Origin: Laetiporus sulphureus 93-53
Lineage: Eukaryota; Basidiomycota; Agaricomycetes; Polyporales; Laetiporaceae
Assembly: GCF_001632365.1 (NCBI RefSeq)
Contig: NW_024468510.1
Location: 622,310-686,309 of the forward strand
Length of the DNA stretch: 64,000 nt
Direction of reading: 5' to 3'
The notes beneath the pieces are model-generated. The model did no database searches. It saw only the letters and a list, made by a program, of their open reading frames with translations, and had not been told where the DNA came from. Positions 24,616 to 35,559 of the stretch are shown here, piece by piece. How positions within the stretch are numbered: the first letter of the stretch is position 1; each line of letters begins with the position of its first letter. The position numbers and the translations under genes are program-made.

Positions 24616-26865
24616 TCATGCGACAACGTCTGCCTCATTGAAGCTACTTCGTCTGCGACGCACCCTCCGCAGGTTCGGTCGTGCAGAGTTAGACCCAGGG
24701 ACGACTACTGCGGCTGCGTTGTTCGTCATCCATGCGTCGGCCACGGCCGTGGCCGACTTAACTGCTGCTGCGGCCACTGTCGGTACGGCCTGCATGGAAT
24801 TCATGGAGTTGGCATGCGCACGCTTCGCCACAAGGGTGGGCAGGCGAGAGGGCGGCGGAGATGGAGGGCACCGAAGCACGCGCGTGGTGGGTGGCACGGC
24901 AGGCTTCCGCGCTGCGGCACTTCTTGCGCTCGGGCCGTTAGCAAGTCTTGGGATTTTGGCAGGGGACTTTCCGTCCACCTTGACCGGCTTTGTCGTTGCC
25001 AGTACAGCCGACTGCCTCGTCGTGCGAGCGGCGACGCCAGCAACCGACCGTGTGATCCGCGTCGTGCGCTCAGAGGCGCTCCCGCGGTTCACAGGTGCTC
25101 TCGCAGACGCAGGCTTCGCTTTGACCCGTCGCATGGCTGTCGGTGTGACATTGAGAGCAGGAAGCACGTCGTCCTCCTCGTCCCCGTCGGAGTCCGAGGC
25201 GACGCGTTTCCCTGTGGGCGTCTTGCGCGGCTGTGCGGGTGGTGCAATCTCACTCGCTTGCGCTGCAGCACGCGCAACGTGGCGACTGGGAGTAACTGGC
25301 GGAACCGGGAGTGGCGCGGAAGGGACGACGGCCACAGATGCTACGGTGGCAGCGGGCTCCTCTTCCACCACATCCATACGGTCTTCAGGCTCTGCAGGTG
25401 GCGTTGCTGGAACCATCACTGCAGCGACGGCAGCAGGTGCCACAGGAGGAACCTGCAACTTCTTCATCTCATCATAGACAGACCATTTGCAAAACTCGAG
25501 CTGCTTGAGGTAGAGATACTGCTGTTGTGGCCCGACGACACAGCCCGGACGAGCAATGCGCATGAAGGCGATTGCCTCAGATGCAGTGAAGCCGTATTTC
25601 CAGATGAGGTATGCACCGACCAGTGTACCTGTGCGACCCAAGCCAGCTTTGCACTGCGGGAACAGAAGTGTAAGCGTGAGAGAATTAAAGAATCAACAGA
25701 CGCACATGGATGCCTACAACACCACCTGCCTCAACGACTTCATCAGCGATGTTGAGGAACTTTCTGACAATCTCGTCAGTTGGGTTTGTCCCGTCATCAA
25801 AATACAGCTCGTGGTGATTGATGCCTCGGTCTAGGAATTCCTGTCGGTCATATAAGGGGTGGTTTAGCCGTACTACGATTTTGACATTAGCCTTCTGAAA
25901 GTAGTCCAAGCAGTTCAGGAATGGAACAGGCAGCCGTCGTTGCAGGGCCGGTGCCCGTTGTTGCAGGGCCGGTGCCCGTTTTGGTGTAGAAGCGATTGCG
26001 TTACCAGAGTTCGACTGCTCCCGTTCTTTCTCCTTTCGGACCCAAGCCAGGTCCACAGGAGAGGCAAACGCTATGAAGTTTGGAGTGATCCAGTTCCAAT
26101 CTCCGTTTTCAACTTTCTCATAGTACTCGTATTCTTCAACGTCGAATTCATTCATATCACAGAGGCCGTTTTGCATTGCCTTGTAGATGCCCCAGAGACA
26201 GTCTTGTATGCTGAGGTTGAAGTCCGAGCGGCCTCTACCGGCATCTCGGAACGGCATGAACTCGATCTCGGCTATTGGATGGAAGGCTTCCCATGGAGGC
26301 CGTTGTTGCACGATCATCTTGATGTCAAGGTAGATGAGCATGTACAGACCACAAGTCTTACGGCAAGCTTACAACGTAGAGTGCCATCAGCAATGCGGCG
26401 TTCGCCTTCCGTCGAGGATCACTGGATGAATAGAGGACGAGCCGGTGGTTAGCCAAGGTCTCGTCCTGTCAGTGTAACAGTGAGTGTGGCAGTCTATAGG
26501 TCGTCCGCTGATCGAGTACCTGTAGCAGCTCATGAATGAGGATACATGCTTTGTATACCATTGCCAGGTTCAGCGGGCCCCAGTCTTGGAAGAATGACAC
26601 GTAGAGCAGCTGGTCGTCCATCGTGAAGTAGTAGTACTTCGCGTCGCGATCTGGTATGAAGGACCCAATATCGCGTAAGGGTGGCGCATCCTCAGGATCA
26701 TGATCCAGGAGGGAATTGAGGACATCAGGCTTGGGAGGGTCCATGAATGAGGTAAAGTACAGCCTAAGTGGGAGTGCGGTTCATCAACATGATGGTACTT
26801 CGCTTTGGCAAAAAGGCAACGCACCTGCCACCGAAATGACACAAAGGTTCGCATAGGGGTGCCAT
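24616..26865 (-). CDS. CDC14: Dual-specificity phosphatase Cdc14 (mitotic exit)
   Basis: Cdc14 dephosphorylates CDK sites at mitotic exit and cytokinesis. The N-terminal domain contains [19 protein letters not shown], a spliced [20 protein letters not shown] and [12 protein letters not shown]. The linker to the catalytic domain includes [16 protein letters not shown]. The catalytic domain starts [18 protein letters not shown] and has [12 protein letters not shown]. The active-site loop [12 protein letters not shown] is assembled across an intron between His and Cys. Next comes [20 protein letters not shown]. The last 230 residues are basic, Ser/Ala/Pro-rich and probably disordered. The start shown (ATG 26863-26865, [14 protein letters not shown] joined to LYFTSF) is my best choice; the ATG at 26742-26744 would give a shorter N-terminus. 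The join ALYV to MIVQQRPPW uses a 55-nt intron. The gene is head to head with the MBF-type factor. Confidence 0.93.
25940..25980. repeat. Two tandem copies of a 21-bp unit inside CDC14
   Basis: A 21-base unit occurs twice in a row, differing only at the last base. It encodes a repeated [14 protein letters not shown] segment on the minus strand, within the insert between the N-terminal and catalytic domains. The duplication stays in frame and adds seven residues. Confidence 0.85.
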
Positions 26866-27524
26866 ATCGATGGAACAAGCGACGGCAAGGCAAGAGAGCG
26901 GTAGGGACTAATGATGGTTCAACCTGGGAGGTGGCCTGCAGCGACCAGATGTGGCGCGTAGTCACGAGACCGACACGCGGCGGCCACTCCCTTTACGCGC
27001 GACGAGCTCGTGATCGTGCCTCCGTTGTGGCTGTTGAAATGTCCCGATCGTGAATGCACAAAAATGCTCGTTGGAGTTGCCATTGCAGCATGAAAGAATG
27101 AGAATGAACGGTCGCAATGTTACTCCCATGCCTTGGCCGCCACTGCTTAGTTGAGGATGCGAAACGTGCTTGTCACGGTCGTTGCGATGAGAACCAGTCG
27201 TGCAAATTTTAATTTTTTTTTCTGACCGCCAGATGGGCCCCGGCAAAAGCATGTAAGGCCATTCTGACATGGAGGATAATATAGACCCACTATGCGTGAT
27301 CTGATAAATTGCGCGCCAGCATTCGAGTCGGAACGCGCACGTGGTCACAGGTGACGCTGGAGGCGCGGCGCGTTTGTCATTTGCCTCCTACGCGTCGACG
27401 GATAACATACCCGCATCCGTCACGGCTTCTCTCGCCTCCACCATCCACAAGACGCTCGCCTTCGACAAACGCGGGACTTCTCCACACATCGACGACAAGC
27501 GAACGACTATCCCACGACGTCAAC
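26866..27524. promoter_or_regulatory. Shared upstream region of CDC14 and MBF-type factor
   Basis: This 659-bp region lies between two divergent cell-cycle genes. An ACGCGT (MCB) hexamer lies at 27390-27395, 135 bp upstream of the factor's ATG. There is an A/T run near 27205-27225. MBF-type factors bind MCB in yeasts, so auto-regulation and co-regulation are possible, but this is inferred from motif and layout only. Confidence 0.5.
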
Positions 27525-29895
27525 ATGCCCGACAATCACCACCAAATATTCAAGGTGATGTATCACGACCAACGGCCATCGTCGAAGAAGGTCTTACCCC
27601 TATCGCAGGCTACCTACAGTGGCATCCCAGTCTATGAGATGTGAGAGCTAACTTGACGCGTGTTTTGCGACCTTGGCTAAAGCATCGGTCCAGGATGTGT
27701 AAAGGCGTTGCCGTGATGCGACGCCGATCAGATTCTTGGATGAACGCGACCCAGATCCTTAAAGTTGCCGGATTTGATAAGCCACAGCGGACCCGAATTC
27801 TGGAACGCGAGGTGCAGAAGGGAGAACATGAGAAAGTTCAGGGTGGCTATGGCAAATACCAGGGTCAGTATCTCTCGTTGTTTGTGGGGCTCAACCTAAC
27901 GTCGCCACAGGTACATGGATCCCACTTGAGCGTGGGCTCGAGCTATGCAAGCTGTACAACTGCGAGCATCTCCTGCGGCCCATCATAGACTTTCAGCCGG
28001 AGGCGAAGAGTCCACCCACGGCTCCTAAACACCTCGCCGCTACCCAGACGCTCAAACCAAGCAGCCGTCGTGGCCCTGATGGTGGCGGATCCACCATGAG
28101 CACAAGATCTTCTCGTCGCAACCAACAAGAGGTCGACGGCTCCGAAGTTGGGACGCTATCTGTGCGCGGCTCTGAGGATGGCACTATGACACCTTCGCCA
28201 TCGGAAGCGTCATCGAGCTCCCGTACGCCCTCACCCATTCGCAGCAGCCCAGCTCCGTCAGCTCTTATGGAGGACGAGTACGAGTCACCACCACCAGAAC
28301 CGTCGCGGAAACGTAAACATCGCCCTTCGCATGATGATTACCGTGCGGAGATCGAGGTGGCTGGAGAAAATGGCGCTCGCGATCCTGGAAGATATGGAGA
28401 CCAGATTCTGGAGTACTTCATTTCGGATACCAACCAAATACCCGAGATTCTGATACAACCCCCTCCCGACTTTGACCCTGATATGGCCATTGACGATGAT
28501 GGGCACACCGCTCTGCATTGGGCAAGCGCAATGGGCCGGATTCGCATCGTGAAATTGCTGCTGACTGCCGGTGCCGATATATTCAAAGTGAACAAAGCAG
28601 GCCAGACGGCGTTGATGCGCAGCGTGATGTTCGCGAACAACTACGATGTCCGCAAGTTCCCCGAACTGTACGAGCTCCTGCATAGGTCGACACTCAATAT
28701 CGACAACAGCAATCGGACCGTATTTCACCATATCGTCGATGTGGCCATGACGAAAGGAAAGACGCACGCCGCGCGTTATTACATGGAAACTGTTCTCAAT
28801 CGGTTAGCGGACTATCCGAGGGAGTTGGCGGACATTATCAATTTCCAAGACGAGGATGGAGAGACTGCACTAACAATGGCCGCACGGTGTCGAAGCAAGC
28901 GGTTAGTGAAATTGCTCATTGACCACGGCGCCGACCCGAAGATTCCCAACCGTGACGGCAAGACGACTGAGGACTATATCCTGGAGGACGAACGGTTTCG
29001 TTCATCCCCGGTGCTCCCCTCTCGCGCAATGGCCATGTCGTTCCGCAACTCGCAAGCTGCGTATCCCCCAACAGGAGGTTCCTCATATTATTCCTTCGGC
29101 CCGATGAGCGGCGATCGCCCTCCATTGCACTACTCGACAACCGGACAGAAAGCCGCGACGCGCTGTGTTAACGACGTGGCCATGATGTTGGATAGTCTCG
29201 CGAGCTCATTCGATCAAGAATTGAAGGACAAGGAGCGAGATTTCAATCAAGCAAATGCATTGCTAGGGAACATACAGGGCGAAATCCTCGAGAGCCAGCG
29301 ATCTGTCACGCAGCTCAAAGTCCAAGCGCAAAATCTGCCGCAGGCTAAGCAGACGCTAATGAACCTCGAGGAGGAACTGCGCTCCAAGATGGGTAAGCGA
29401 TATCGTCTGGGGTGGGAAAAGTGGGTCAAATACGAAGAAGAGCGGGAAAGAGCGGTGCGCGAGGCTCACAATGGCGAGCTCGTTGCCGCTCCCGGTGAAG
29501 AGGATGTCTCGGACCTTCAAACACTCTACTCGGACATCCCGACGGACCCAGAAGCTGTCCGACAGGAATGCTCGCGTCTGCGGGAGGAACTCGCGGTGCA
29601 CAAGAAGCGCAGGCTGGGCAAGTTCGAAGAGCTCGTCAAGTTCCAGGCAGAGGCGGGGACGGGCGGGCGGATGACAGAGTATCGCCGCCTCATCGGGGCA
29701 GGCTGCGGAGGTGTTCCTCCGACAGAGGTGGACAACGTGCTGGGCATGCTGCTCGAGGTACGTCGCTCCCTTACCGCGTTATACACTATGACACTGACGC
29801 GTCGCGCTGTGCAGACTCTCGAGGCGGAGGAACCGAGCTCGTCGTCACTCACATGGGGCGCGCCTCCCCCGCGTCCGGCGGTGCCCGCGAGCTAG
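27525..29895 (+). CDS. MBP1: APSES/KilA-N transcription factor with ankyrin repeats (Mbp1/Swi4-like, MBF)
   Basis: This is the DNA-binding subunit of the G1/S transcription complex. Small exons give [21 protein letters not shown] and [20 protein letters not shown], then [20 protein letters not shown] and [19 protein letters not shown], a complete APSES domain of about 100 residues. A Ser/Pro-rich linker follows with a basic KRKHR patch. Ankyrin repeats include [20 protein letters not shown] and [21 protein letters not shown] coiled-coil-like C-terminal region (roughly 29180-29460) includes [17 protein letters not shown]. Total is about 750 aa. The start is the ATG giving the canonical short lead-in to the APSES fold. 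Mbp1 and Swi4 cannot be separated here, and agaricomycetes may use one DNA-binding subunit. It is divergent from CDC14. Confidence 0.92.
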
Positions 29896-30270
29896 GCGTG
29901 CGAGGTACAGTAGATGCATGGACCTTCCTAATCTTATCAGCCTAACGGCCATATCTACTCTGACGTCCAGAATGTTTAGTGCCTATTTGTACCACTAGTT
30001 TTGTAGCATCCCATTGCATGAATAGCAGAGGATTGTCTTTGGGTAACGTTGAGCACGATACTTAGTATCAAATAACGGCCCATAAAGTCGTTTGGTGCTT
30101 TGATGCGTGAATGTATTGGAACATAGTGCGGAGGTCGAAGAATCCCATTGGACACGTATAGAGACGATTTCCTAAGTCAGCCCGAGATTTACTGCGCGAT
30201 TCACTTGCTGTCAAGAAGGCATTGAATGAGGTTATTGAGTGTGTTCATCTGTTTCAAAATAACAAAGTAA
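29896..30270. other. Intergenic region after MBF-type factor
   Basis: This region of about 375 bases is AT-rich with no supported ORF. It ends where the tandem duplicated segment begins. Confidence 0.5.
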
Positions 30271-30426
30271 TTTGGCTATTGACAGAATGTGGACGCGAAC
30301 GGCTTACGTAATAATCGTCGCTGCAGTTCGACACCTTTTAGGAAGTAGTTTACGTAACGTTCGCCCCTCCTCCTCGTCATCGCGCTGCCCCTGTTGAGCC
30401 CTGTTGAGCTTTCTTGCTTTCTATCC

Positions 30427-30680
30427 GCTCACGTCGCTCGATGGCGTTTTCTACGTACCTCCTCGCGGCAGTGCATGGTGAGTAGTCTGTAATGATTTCG
30501 ATGTTGATTTGCAGTGTTTCTCGCTGTTAGCGTGTACTTATTGCTTTATATATGCTCACGTCGCTTAATTATGTACTTCCTCGCAGCGGTGCATGGTGAG
30601 TAGTTGGCATTTATTAAATGGTCTATGCTCTGATTTTGACGTTCGTTCACAGCGCTTCTCGCTATTAACGTGTTCTTATT
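30427..30680. repeat. Two direct copies of a unit with period 127 bp
   Basis: The first unit begins with GCTCACGTCGCT at 30427 and the second with the same 12-mer at 30554. Both continue with a diverged TACGTACCTCCTCGC-type stretch, GTGCATGGTGAGTAGT and a CGCT(G/A)TTA(G/A)CGTGT block. Divergence suggests an old local duplication inside copy 1. It may duplicate a former exon plus splice donor (GGTGAGTAG), but no protein supports that. Confidence 0.6.
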
Positions 30681-31529
30681 CGACGTGCTCTGTTTCTTTA
30701 TACCTCGGCCGCCGGTTGCACATTCGGGACTCGGGAGACATCTCAGAGTGTGCACGGTCGCATCCCTCAATTGGTTACTGCTCTCCTCCGGTTGGAGGTA
30801 GTATTCATAGGTCATGCATATGCTCGACAAATGATATACATGGATGTTCACCTCGATACGGATTGCCTGTCCTGCTGTCTCGTCGTTTGTCAGTGACGTT
30901 CAGAGGTACGCAACCTGTGAGTTCCCTCGATTCCACGTGGTCCTCGAATGTTTCATCGATCATGCTTGACGTGCCTGCCACTGCCTTTATTGTTCTTTGC
31001 TCGCATACTTCCATTGCGCAGTTTGACCGATCTCGCTCGAATGCATCATATAGGAAGAGACCATTGAAAACGTATGGTAATCGGTTTGGAGTCTATTGTT
31101 TGGGCATCGATGTAGTTTGGCTTGTGTGTCTGCCATTGCAGTGTTTGACTTTGTACATGATGGTTTCCATGAAGTGAGTTCAGAAGGGATCTGTATGATG
31201 CACTGGCATCTGTTTGATCAATTTCCAGTTGTAAGTGGACAGCTTCGATGCACAGAAAGAACTAGGTACTTATTCGCCGGTGTTCATCATTGTGACTTAC
31301 CTGCTCTGTGCAGTGGATTGGAATGCATTATTATAGACATGCCATTGAAAGATCTGGTGTGCAGGCTCAATTTTGCATTGCTTGTTTCAGTTGCAACTGC
31401 ACATGGACTAATTGCTCCTGGGGGTGAGTGGACGTCCACAATCGTCATGAACGTGATCACCGCTGACACCATCATCCCCGCATATTCGACTCACATTCAG
31501 CAACACCTTGCCTTTTGCTCTCCCACCAT

Positions 31530-32076
31530 TAAGGCTCCAACTATTTATACTATTTACACTCCTGAGGTGTAAATAAATAGTATATAGTAAACAGTTATCT
31601 ATATGTCATATAAACAGTTTATATAAAGTTTATATAGTTTTTTTGGTCCCATCTTTTGATGGAGTTTTACTCAACTGTGAGCAGCCTCTGTGATTGTTGA
31701 GGCCTTTAAGGACCTGTTTGCATCAGCAAGCACATGACAGTGAGCAGAAAACAAGCATTCAATGTCAACACTTGCACCAGAAATGACCAGAAAATCTTAT
31801 GTCATACAAGAAATGACAAGAAACTCATGTTCATGAGCCTATATGATGATAAACTGTCAGTGATGACTGCTGTTAAACACTATGACTTTCAATTGGCTCA
31901 CTGTTTTGCTGTCAAATCTAGCAATTGTGCACTCAATAGCCCTATATCATCATAAAACTATTTATACTATATATATACATCTATTTACTATATACAGGCC
32001 CAACTGTAAATAAACAGATATAGTAAACAGTTAAAACTATGTAACATAGTAAATAGATAGAAATGTTGGAGCCTTA
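31530..32076. mobile_element. Non-autonomous DNA transposon (hAT-like MITE), 547 bp
   Basis: The ends are perfect 12-bp inverted repeats: TAAGGCTCCAAC at 31530-31541 and its complement GTTGGAGCCTTA at 32065-32076. An identical 8-bp direct repeat, CCCACCAT, flanks the element at 31522-31529 and 32077-32084, the target-site duplication length typical of hAT transposons. The interior is AT-rich. Near both ends there are repeated motifs of the type CTATTTAC and GTAAATAG. No transposase is encoded. The pre-insertion sequence can be read from copy 2 of the duplicated segment, where no element is present at the matching position. Assignment to hAT rests on the 8-bp duplication only; the termini are not a textbook hAT end. 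Confidence 0.8.
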
Positions 32077-32477
32077 CCCACCATCAAAGGTACCCAACTC
32101 AGAGTCGCTGCAAAGGGAAAATATCAGGGACGAGAATTCACCTTCTACGATGGGGGCCAATCCTCTTGTCATCACTGAGGCTGCCCTGACTGGCAACGTC
32201 TCTTCTTCGACAGTGGTTGTTTGAACCTTGCATTTGATAGCATTCGCATCCAACCCCCTGAACCGGTGTCGGTCTTGTGGTGCATGAGCGATTCGCAGTG
32301 CAGTGATTCATGTATGGTCAGAGCAAAGGGACCCATAGTGTTTGCCAGTTCAGTAGACAAGATAATGGCAGCATTCGACGGTGTAATATGAATGGCATTT
32401 GCGCATGCCCTGCGACGGCCTCTGTGTTATTTGGAACCGGCACCCGGCGCCTCTTCACCCAAGTTCCAAATGACAAA

Positions 32478-34125
32478 TTTGGCTATTGACGTACGGGAAT
32501 GGCCTGTGCTTACGTGATCCCTAAGTTGCAATTCGGCCCGTTTTGTGCACGGTTCATACGAAATATTGCTTTGGTTCATACGGAATATTTCCTCCTACGA
32601 AATATTGTTTTCATTCCACAACTTGCCCTCATTCGCAATATCCGGCTCCTCAGGCCTCATTGCTTTCTACCTCCTGTCTTCTCTGTGCTGGACATCCTCA
32701 TGTCGCTCTCCATGTCGTTCACCAGGTGTATTATTAACGCATTCGATATCTGCTTCACCGGTATGTCTGTCCACTCCTCTGTGGCGATGTCTGCAGCGCT
32801 GATTATATCGTGTCTCCTTCCTTCACAGTCGTCACTCTCGTTGTGTACTACACCTGTTTGTTCTTGTTCATTCCTCCGCTGCCGCCTCTGCCATCTTCGG
32901 TGAACGGGTTACATGATTTGCGTATTCATTATGCTCGTGTCTATAGCACCCTCCCGGTGGGAGGTGACAATTTTAAGCATGTGCGGTCACATCACGTTAC
33001 GGGCCTGGCTACTCCTCCAGTGGGGGGAGCCAATTGAAGATCTTGCGTCTGTCTTTCCGATGATGTCAGCGGGTTCTCTGTCATGTTCGGTTCGTCATAT
33101 TTGCTTTCTATTCATGCAACTGTTACGTTCATCGGTTTGCATCGTCTCCGAGGACACCGACGACTTCCGCGCCATGATGCGCGACACCGGCACCATACTG
33201 TCCGGTTCCGCTGCTGCCAGACTGTTACTCGTCGACGCTTTGTGGCAGCCTAATGACTACGATTCATACACACCACATAGTCAGTGGGATGTGGTACTCG
33301 ACTACATCAGCAACTTACCGGGTTTCGTGATCGAATATGTCATAGATGCATCGGACGAGGAGAATCAGGAGCAACCGTACCCCTGGTTGAAACAGGGAAT
33401 GGACCGTATGGCTCGAATCACTGGACCAAACATCTGCGTCGATCTTATGCGTAGCCACAACGAATCGGCCTTCTACCCACTATGCTTCTTCTGGTCGACC
33501 ATCATCATGAACGCGATCTCCGCTGATGCAATCGTGTCGGCATACCCCACACATCTTCTCAGCCATCACGGTATTTGCTCATACACCATCAGTGATTATC
33601 GGTAAGGCACTCACTGCAAGGAGAAAGTACGAAGACCGAGGTTTCTCGTTCGACGACATCCGCACCATGTCCTGCACTCACTGGAGCTGCCCTCACCGGC
33701 GACGGTTCTTCTCAGATGATGGATGCCTCAACCTCGTTTTCGACAACGCATGCACCCACACAGTCAGCGATGTTTCATCTCGTGGCGGATCAGAGACTTA
33801 CCCTGCGGTAGGCCATGTACGGCAACAGAACGAGGGCCCAACGTCTGGGCGGGGTCTCGAGATGACATGGAAGAAGTCTGGGACAGCTTCCCGTAGCTGC
33901 AACGTGTATTCATCATTTTACGACAATGCTCGAAGTCATTCGTTTCTTTAAGTGATTCATCCTATTTGGCTCTTGCCTGCGTTGTTGCTGTTCACCAACA
34001 TGAGGCTGCAGAGATGTAATGTAGAGCTACGTTCGCATAAGTGATACACACCGCATCTTCCGCTACTGTGATTGAGTTTTCGTGTCATTTGGAACCGGCG
34101 CCCGGCGCCTCTTCAACCAAGTGGG
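32478..34125 (+). pseudogene. Tandem copy 2: member of expanded fungal family, probably frameshifted
   Basis: The longest continuous frame (32913-33605) carries the family core: EDTDDFRAMMRDTGTILSGS, AAARLLLVDALWQPNDYDSY, TPHSQWDVVLDYISNLPGF and STIIMNAISADAIVSAYPTH. The C-terminal part, KYEDRGFSFDDIRTMSCTHW followed by CPHRRRFFSDDGCLNLVFDN, lies in a different frame (33526-33951). The join near 33550-33600 would need a frameshift or an intron of about 22-35 nt, shorter than any other here. I recall similar proteins as a large unnamed family in agaricomycetes. The SGS then DYD pattern resembles a nucleotidyltransferase fold, which is inference only. It could still be a gene with an unusual intron. 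No upstream start was established. Confidence 0.55.
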
Positions 34126-34277
34126 AAATAGCTGGTCGCGGACAGGTTCCCGACCGTCTCGCCCGTGACCGCGACGTCGCTTACTTAATCAGGATTTGCG
34201 TTGAGCGTCTCTCCCTACTGCTCCTGCTCTGGACTGGAGCTACTCGCACCCTACCGGATACGTAGGTCTACTTTATC

Positions 34278-35559
34278 ATGGGTTGGACCAGAGCACAGGT
34301 CGCGCAGGCATTCACTGCCAATGGCCTCACTCGAGACTTCCGCCATCTGCTGCCCATTCCTCGCGCGTTGGCCATTCGCCGAACCTGGCACGAGAATCCC
34401 CTCAATGTAGTCAAGCCGAAGGAACGCATCAAGTACTGGAACATCGTCCCCGGCGACCAGGTTCGCATACGCGGTGACCCCCACGGCACGCTGTACGAAG
34501 TGAACATGATCAACAGGCTCACGAACAGGGTGCTGTTGAGGACGGAGTCGGACAAGGTGCGTCGCGTTCGCTCTGAGGGAAGCACTTATAATGAAGAGTG
34601 CTGCTGCAGGGTGAAAACCCCGAGGACCAGAAGAAGGGCAAGAATGTGGCTTATTCTAGATGCCAGCTTTTCGTCGGCCAGCACGAGTTCCCGCCTGAGC
34701 TCGGCTCCACGGAACGAAAGTCGCTGCCGTGCGTTTGTTAATTCATATACTATGATGCGTGGTGCCGATGGCAGGGCTGCTATTCAGCGTGTTTGCAAGG
34801 CGGATCACCACTTCGGGTCACTACTATTCACGGCTGCTCCATGGACACACCTGGAAGCGCTGGGCCGTCAGTACAATCCCGCAATTGCCACACCTGAATA
34901 TTGGAGAGAATGAACGTGTGAAAATTCCGTGGCCGAAGCGGGATCCGCGTCTTCACCCGAGAGGTTAGTTTGCTATGTTCCGGTTCAAGGACTAATTCAT
35001 TGATTATATTCTAGCTGGACCTCAGGACACGCCAGACCATACGGCGAAGGAAGTTACGTACTCGGAGCCAAGGCTCCCGATATTTAGCGACCCCACTAAT
35101 CGTCAGCCTGTGCTTGCATCTGAAGACGACTACATCAGACTGATCAGCAAGCCCGGCGACTCTTCGGACTTCAACGACCAACCGGTAGAACTCTTCTTGG
35201 GGAAGGAGCTCGCAAACCCGCATTCGCGCGCGAAGAAGCAGGCACGCTGGCAGGCACGCAAGGAGTACACGCGGGCGCTGCTGGACCAGTTCATCGCGGC
35301 GGAGATCAAAATCCTGCAGGGCAGGACGCGGCGTGAGGCACGGGCAGAGGCGACGTGGAAGTGGCGACACCATCTGGAGGAGGAGCGCAAGGCGGAGACG
35401 AAGCGGCGATGGAGGGACCGGGGCGGCGAGGCGCGCCTCGTGCGCAAGCAGGCGAGGAAGGAACGCAAGGACCAAAAACAGCGAGAACGGTTGCGGAACC
35501 TCGTTTTGGAGGAGGGGCCGAACCAGATCATCCCGGGTGCACCGAGTCCTGCCGCATGA
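34278..35559 (+). CDS. MRPL40: Mitochondrial large-subunit ribosomal protein uL24m
   Basis: The N-terminal region is basic and reads MGWTRAQVAQAFTANGLTRD with RTWHENPLNVVKPKERIKYW. A KOW motif follows, IVPGDQVRIRGDPHGTLYEV with NRLTNRVLLR, typical of L24. Later exons give GENPEDQKKGKNVAYSRCQL and FVGQHEFPPELGSTERKSLP, which form the L24 core. They continue with VFARRITTSGHYYSR and IPWPKRDPRLHPR. The last exon, starting AGPQDTPDHTAKEVTYSEPR, includes a long, highly charged helix rich in Arg, Lys and Glu and ends GAPSPAA. At roughly 390 aa it is much longer than bacterial L24, as usual for fungal mitoribosomal proteins. Exon joins in 34560-34790 were not all verified. Confidence 0.8.

Larger units (their letters stand above)
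30271..32477 (+). pseudogene. Tandem copy 1: decayed member of expanded fungal family, split by a transposon
   Basis: The segment aligns by eye with copy 2 (32478-34125), starting at the shared TTTGGCTATTGAC and ending at the shared GC-rich ATTTGGAACCGGC block (32430 and 34088). Removing the inserted element and one target-site copy leaves about 1.65 kb, the same length as copy 2. Preserved coding blocks include STIVMNVITADTIIPAYSTH (31437-31500) just before the insertion. After it, CPDWQRLFFDSGCLNLAFDS lies at 32188-32247. The matching parts of copy 2 are STIIMNAISADAIVSAYPTH and CPHRRRFFSDDGCLNLVFDN. The N-terminal half is too diverged to give a continuous frame. The copy is broken, so no function is expected. 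Exon limits are not resolved. Confidence 0.6.

Noticed and set aside
24503..25477. Long plus-strand ORF of 324 codons
   Set aside because: It is the antisense of the low-complexity Ala/Pro/Arg-rich tail of CDC14 and has no family features.
26286..26341. The minus-strand frame start MLIYLDIK as part of CDC14
   Set aside because: It lies inside a 55-nt GT-AG intron. Splicing gives [13 protein letters not shown], which matches the family better, and leaves the frame open.
31530..32076. CRISPR array or satellite in the AT-rich repeats
   Set aside because: The repeated CTATTTAC/GTAAATAG motifs are irregular and lie inside the terminal inverted repeats of a transposon.
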